A stretch of DNA of 64,000 bases, from the NCBI RefSeq assembly GCF_900101745.1, contig NZ_FNAD01000008.1:186001-250000 (forward strand), in the 5' to 3' direction. Numbering within the stretch: the first letter of the stretch is position 1; each line of letters opens with the position of its first letter. The notes under the pieces are model-generated. The model did not search any database. It was not told the origin of the DNA and saw only the letters and a program-made list of their open reading frames with translations. Of the stretch, positions 60,831-64,000 are shown one piece after another. The DNA is from Glycomyces harbinensis (GTDB lineage Bacteria > Actinomycetota > Actinomycetes > Mycobacteriales > Micromonosporaceae). The position numbers and the translations under genes were made by a program.

Positions 60831-61122
60831 GTGAACGCCACCGACACCCGCACCGACCCGCTGAGCACCCTGGCACTCGCCGAGGACGCCTTCCAGCGGG
60901 CCCGGGCCCGGCTCAAGGAAGCCGAAGCCGACCGCTACGCCTCGATCTGGGCCGCACTCACCACCGCCGAGGACCTGACCAAGCTCCGCGCGGCGCTCCC
61001 CGACCGTGACGGCCCAGTCCCCCCGCGCCGATGTCCGCCGACACGCCACCGGAGACAGCCACTACATTCAGCCCGAGCTCTTCGAAGCTGACAACGGTTC
61101 TGAGGGATTCCGGACTCCGTAG
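60831..61122 (+). pseudogene. Frameshifted small helical gene
   Basis: The GTG at 60831, with GGAGG 5 nt upstream, opens a helical protein (NATDTRTDPLSTLALAEDAFQRARARLKEAE...). Coding shifts by one base at a run of six C (61019-61024) from LPDRDGPV into PRADVRRHATGDSHYIQ and ends ...NGSEGFRTP at 61122. Removing one C joins the parts into a ~96-aa protein. As with the other C-run shifts, sequence error and true mutation cannot be separated here. Confidence 0.6.
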
Positions 61123-61611
61123 CGAGGGCGCGGGTTCGCGGTCACGAAGCTCAAGGCACGACCGTCCGCTCCTGCTACATCTCAGAACCGAACGGCATGG
61201 TGGCTCCGGCCGTGGGGCGGTATCGAAGCTCGGCGCGGTCGGAGCCGACGCTCTCGAGCTCGCTTCGGCCCTGACCGCGTCCGCCAGAACACGGCCTGTG
61301 TAGGCGTTGACCGGCAGATGCACGAGCCGCTGGACGAACGTCGCGCCCCATTCGCTGCTGATGAGCTCCTTCGCGGTCCGCTCCGGCCCGTACCCCTCCT
61401 GTCGGCACTGAATCTTCATGCGCAACTCCAGCTCGCTGATGCTGTTCCCGCGCGTTCCCTGCTCGGTCAGGTACTCGAACGCCACGCGGCACCGGAAGTC
61501 CCGAATCCGCTTGGCTGCGACCAGCCCGACAAGTTCCTCAGCCTGCTGAGGATGGCGTATGCGCGCTGAGACGATGTAGCACCGCTCTGTTTCATCGTTC
61601 ACCGTGGGCAT
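60958..61611 (-). CDS. DnaB-N-like paralogue, 3' end doubtful
   Basis: N-terminal ~125 residues (CYIVSARIRHPQQAEELVG...VAAKRIRDFRCRVAFEYL) share the DFRCRVAxE signature and helical layout with the DnaB-N-like protein at 16869-17795. After that the frame becomes Arg/Ser-rich and overlaps the antisense frameshifted gene, so the true end is probably near 61200-61250. The ATG at 61611 overlaps the previous gene by 20 nt, with GAGG upstream. Role suggested: replication or relaxosome adaptor. Confidence 0.55.
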   Translation of the reverse strand: MPTVNDETERCYIVSARIRHPQQAEELVGLVAAKRIRDFRCRVAFEYLTEQGTRGNSISELELRMKIQCRQEGYGPERTAKELISSEWGATFVQRLVHLPVNAYTGRVLADAVRAEASSRASAPTAPSFDTAPRPEPPCRSVLRCSRSGRSCLELRDREPAPSLRSPESLRTVVSFEELGLNVVAVSGGVSADIGAGGLGRHGRGAPRGAWSGPRRW

Positions 61612-61969
61612 CTCGGGCCTCCTCATCGTTCAGTGTCCGGATCGGCGCGGTGATCGCCTTGGGCTCCGTCGTCGGGGTGTGTTCCCGGGCGAAGGCGGAC
61701 GCGGCGCGAACCTCGCCGATTGAAAGCTCACACAGCCCAGCGATGCTGTCCTGGGTTTCACCGAGGAGCTTGAGCTGCCGGACGCCTTCGGCGATCGTCA
61801 GGTGGGCTTCGCTGATCGCGAACTTCGCGGCCAGGATGTCGACGACGGTCTGCTCGATGCGGGCTTCGCGTTCACGGGCCTCGGCCAGTCGCTGCCGCCG
61901 GATTTGACCGGCCCGGGTGGCGGCGAGGACGCGATTGCTTGGTTTTCTGGGTTGCTCGAATCCGTTCAT
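61592..61969 (-). CDS. Hypothetical coiled-coil/HTH-like protein (125 aa)
   Basis: Short protein with a basic N-terminus (PRKPSNRVLAATRAGQIRRQRLAEARERE), a long amphipathic helix and a segment AGLCELSIGEVRAASAFARE that resembles a helix-turn-helix. It could be a relaxosome accessory or repressor of the divergent relaxase. The ATG at 61969 borders the 290-bp region upstream of the relaxase gene. Family not recognised. Confidence 0.65.
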   Translation of the reverse strand: MNGFEQPRKPSNRVLAATRAGQIRRQRLAEAREREARIEQTVVDILAAKFAISEAHLTIAEGVRQLKLLGETQDSIAGLCELSIGEVRAASAFAREHTPTTEPKAITAPIRTLNDEEARDAHGER

Positions 61970-62192
61970 GACCGCCACGGTAAATGTATTTTTCAGTCCT
62001 CGACAAGTGCGGACTTCCGCAATTCCAAGACGACTTGGGACCACCAGGTACGAACAATTGCGACCAGGGACAAAAACAGAGACCACCTGACACAACCAGG
62101 TCACTACCAGTATTGATACCGAAATCGGTGACCCAAGCCACAAAAGATCAACACACCTCTTGCACGTTTCGTGAATCAGGACCAAATGGTAT
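61970..62192. other. AT-rich region upstream of the relaxase: candidate oriT
   Basis: Non-coding, distinctly AT-richer stretch between the divergent accessory gene and the relaxase. It contains ACCTG-ACACAAC-CAGGT (62085-62101) and a GGTCAC (62099-62104)/GTGACC (62128-62133) inverted pair, features expected around an origin of transfer. No nic site is identifiable by eye. Confidence 0.4.
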
Positions 62193-62220
62193 TTGACTCA
62201 CGCGAGAGAGACGCTACCTT
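62193..62220 (+). promoter_or_regulatory. Candidate promoter of the relaxase gene
   Basis: TTGACT (62193-62198) and TACCTT (62215-62220), 16-nt spacing, starting about 68 nt before the relaxase ATG. Confidence 0.5.
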
Positions 62221-62260
62221 TGACGATCGAGAATTGTCGCGGGAATTGCGGGCGGGGGTG

Positions 62261-64000
62261 ATGTGCGGTGATGACGGTCCACAAGCTGACCGTCGGCGAT
62301 GGCTACACCTACCTGACCCGCCAGGTCGCCGGCGGGGACGTCCAGCGCCAGGCCGGGCAGTCGGCGGCGGACTACTACACGCAGGGCGGGAACCCGCCGG
62401 GCCGGTGGGCTGGTTCGGGCGTCGCCGCGCTCGGGCTGGAGGCCGGTCAGCAGGTACATGAGGCCCAGATGCGGAACCTCTTCGGCGAAGGGTTGCACCC
62501 GGATGCCGAAGCGCGTCAAGACGCCTACCTCGATGCGAATCTGGCTCCACACCTCTCGAAGACCGAGCGGAGCCGGGTCCACGCCGCCGCCGAGCGTGCC
62601 GGGAAACTAGGCCAGAAGTTCCCCGCCTACAAGACCCTCGACCCGTTCGGCGAGCGGGTGGCGAAGCGCTTGGGCGACATCGAATCCGAGACCGGACGCG
62701 AGCCGACCGGAGCGGAGGTCGCGAAGGTGAAGCGGGAGGAGTCGCACCGCCAGCGGGCCGGGGTCGCCGGGTACGACCTGGTGTTCACGCCGGTCAAGTC
62801 GGTGTCGGTGCTGTGGTCGCTCCACCCCGACGAGCAGGTCCGCACGGAGGTGAAGGCCGCGCATGACGCCGCGGTCACCGCGGTCGTAGCGCTGTTGGAA
62901 GAGCACGCGGCGTTCACCCGGGCCGGGGTCGGCGGGGTCGCACAAATCGAAACCATCGGACTCGTGGCGACGGCGTTCGATCACTACGACTCGCGCTCAG
63001 GCGACCCCGACCTCCACACCCACCTCGCGGTCGCGAACAAGGTCCAAGGCACCGACGGGAAATGGCGGTCGCTCGACGGGTCGGCACTGTACGCGATCGG
63101 CGTCGCCGCATCGGAGACCTACAACTCAACGATAGAAGCCGAACTCACCACCCGCCTCGGCGTCACCTTCACCGAACGGCCTGGCCCTGCCCGGAACGGC
63201 CGCCCGGTGCGGGAGATCGACGGCATCGACTCCGCGGTGCTCAAGCACTTCTCGGCGCGGCGCAGCATAATCGAGACCCGCTACGCCGAACTCCGCGCCG
63301 ACTTCCGGACCCGGCACGGCCGCGACCCCGACCCGAACACCGCTCGCGAACTCGCCCAACAGGCCGCGCTGGAGACCCGCGAAGGCAAGGACCGGCCCCG
63401 GCCCCTCGCCGTAGCCCGCCAGGAATGGACCGCTCAAGCTGTTGCCCGGTTTGGCCCCGGAGCGATCGACCAGGTCGCCGCCACCGTGCCCATCGCCTCG
63501 CGGCCCGACGCGGTCGCCGCGCTCACCCCGGAGGAGGTCGCGCAGGTCGCGGCGCGGGTCCTCCAGGAAGTGTCTGCCGAGCGGGCGACGTGGACGCGGT
63601 GGAACGTCCACGCCGAGACCATGAGGCGCCTGCGCACCGACTTCACGTTCACCAACCCGGACGCGCAGCGAGCCGCCGCCGATAGCATCGTCTCCCATGC
63701 GCTCGGCGAGGGTCGCTCGATCAACCTCGCCGTGGCCGCGCCGGTGGAGGCTCCGGCGATGCTGCGCCGTTCGGACGGTGTCTCGGTCTTCGTCCGCCAC
63801 GAGTCGGCCCGGTACACCTCGCAGTCCGTCCTCGATGCCGAAGCGCGCCTGGTGAAAGCCGCCCAGACGCCCACCGTCTACTCCACCAGTGCCGACTCTG
63901 TCGCGGAGCGGATCGCCGCGTTCGAGTCCAGGACGGGCCGGGTGCTGGACGAGGGGCAGCGGGAGCTGGTGACCGCGTTCGCCGCTGACGATCGTCTCCT
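62261..64000 (+). CDS. MobF/TrwC-family conjugative relaxase (5' part)
   Basis: Partial gene running off the window after 580 codons. The N-terminal relaxase domain shows candidate catalytic tyrosines near the start (Tyr12/Tyr14, also Tyr35/Tyr36) and the metal-binding triad His238, His249, His251 (FDHYDSRSGDPDLHTHL). The domain covers about 1-330. The last ~20 codons begin the helicase domain (GRVLDEGQRELVTAF). The enzyme nicks oriT, binds the 5' end and unwinds DNA for transfer. The ATG at 62261 is preferred; a GTG one codon earlier is possible. An AT-rich region precedes it. Confidence 0.92.

Noticed and set aside
1-64000. CRISPR arrays, rRNA genes, transposases or riboswitches
   Set aside because: I looked for regular direct repeats with unique spacers, rRNA-like sequence, DDE transposases with terminal repeats and known riboswitch cores and saw none I could support.

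Overview
The window is very GC-rich, uses many GTG starts and carries AfsR/SARP, DUF397/XRE, DUF4192, DUF4913 and SCO6880-type genes. This points to a filamentous or related actinomycete; the genus cannot be fixed from the sequence. Two zones are visible: about 10 kb of ordinary chromosome (1-10.06 kb), then more than 53 kb that reads as an integrative and conjugative element (ICE) with a type IV secretion-like (T4SS) apparatus. The ICE runs off the right edge inside its relaxase gene.

Chromosomal part: a serine hydrolase with a strong terminator, a three-copy intergenic repeat, a 1013-aa AfsR/SARP-type regulator, a small orphan gene, a membrane protein, and a histidine kinase / NarL-type regulator / DUF4097 operon. 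A double-excalibur-domain protein follows. At 9.9-10.1 kb there is a tRNA-Pro(CGG)-like gene with a 27-nt insertion between the D arm and the anticodon arm. Next to it is a detached 3' half of tRNA-Pro(CGG) with its own terminator, which I read as the left attachment site.

ICE layout: (1) tyrosine integrase translationally coupled to an HNH-type protein (10.3-12.4 kb); (2) an AT-richer YobI-like P-loop NTPase, a defence-type candidate (12.6-16.3 kb); (3) a minus-strand conjugation operon (16.5-26.2 kb) with VirB2-, VirB8-, VirB6-like, SCO6880/PrgI, VirB4 and VirD4 proteins plus DUF4913 and DnaB-N-like accessory proteins, and a lysozyme/M23 cell-wall hydrolase on the other strand; (4) regulators, including an excisionase-like HTH and an XRE/DUF397 pair (27.8-30.4 kb); (5) two neighbouring membrane-anchored HEAT-like proteins (30.5-32.9 kb); (6) a complete FxLD-type class I lanthipeptide cluster as cargo (33.0-42.2 kb): PIMT-like methyltransferase, 52-aa precursor, LanB, LanC, a second SpaB_C/thiopeptide-type protein, a helical protein and a divergent HTH regulator; (7) a tightly overlapping minus-strand operon of unknown function ending in an alpha/beta hydrolase (42.3-45.7 kb); (8) a hairpin-punctuated DNA-metabolism and maintenance module (46.6-62.0 kb) with ParB-like, SSB and DUF4192 proteins, several paralogous pairs and several decayed genes; (9) a MobF/TrwC relaxase entering from 62.26 kb, with a candidate oriT upstream.

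How it fits together: the integrase, probably with an excisionase, moves the element in and out of the tRNA-Pro gene. The relaxase and VirD4 process and deliver DNA to the VirB4/VirB6/VirB8-like channel, and the M23/lysozyme protein opens the wall. SSB, ParB-like and DnaB-N-like proteins probably support transfer or maintenance. The lanthipeptide cluster, the overlapping orphan operon and the YobI-like NTPase are cargo. At least four genes in the right half carry frameshifts or a stop. Three of the frameshifts lie at or next to C/G runs, so either decay or base-calling error is possible.
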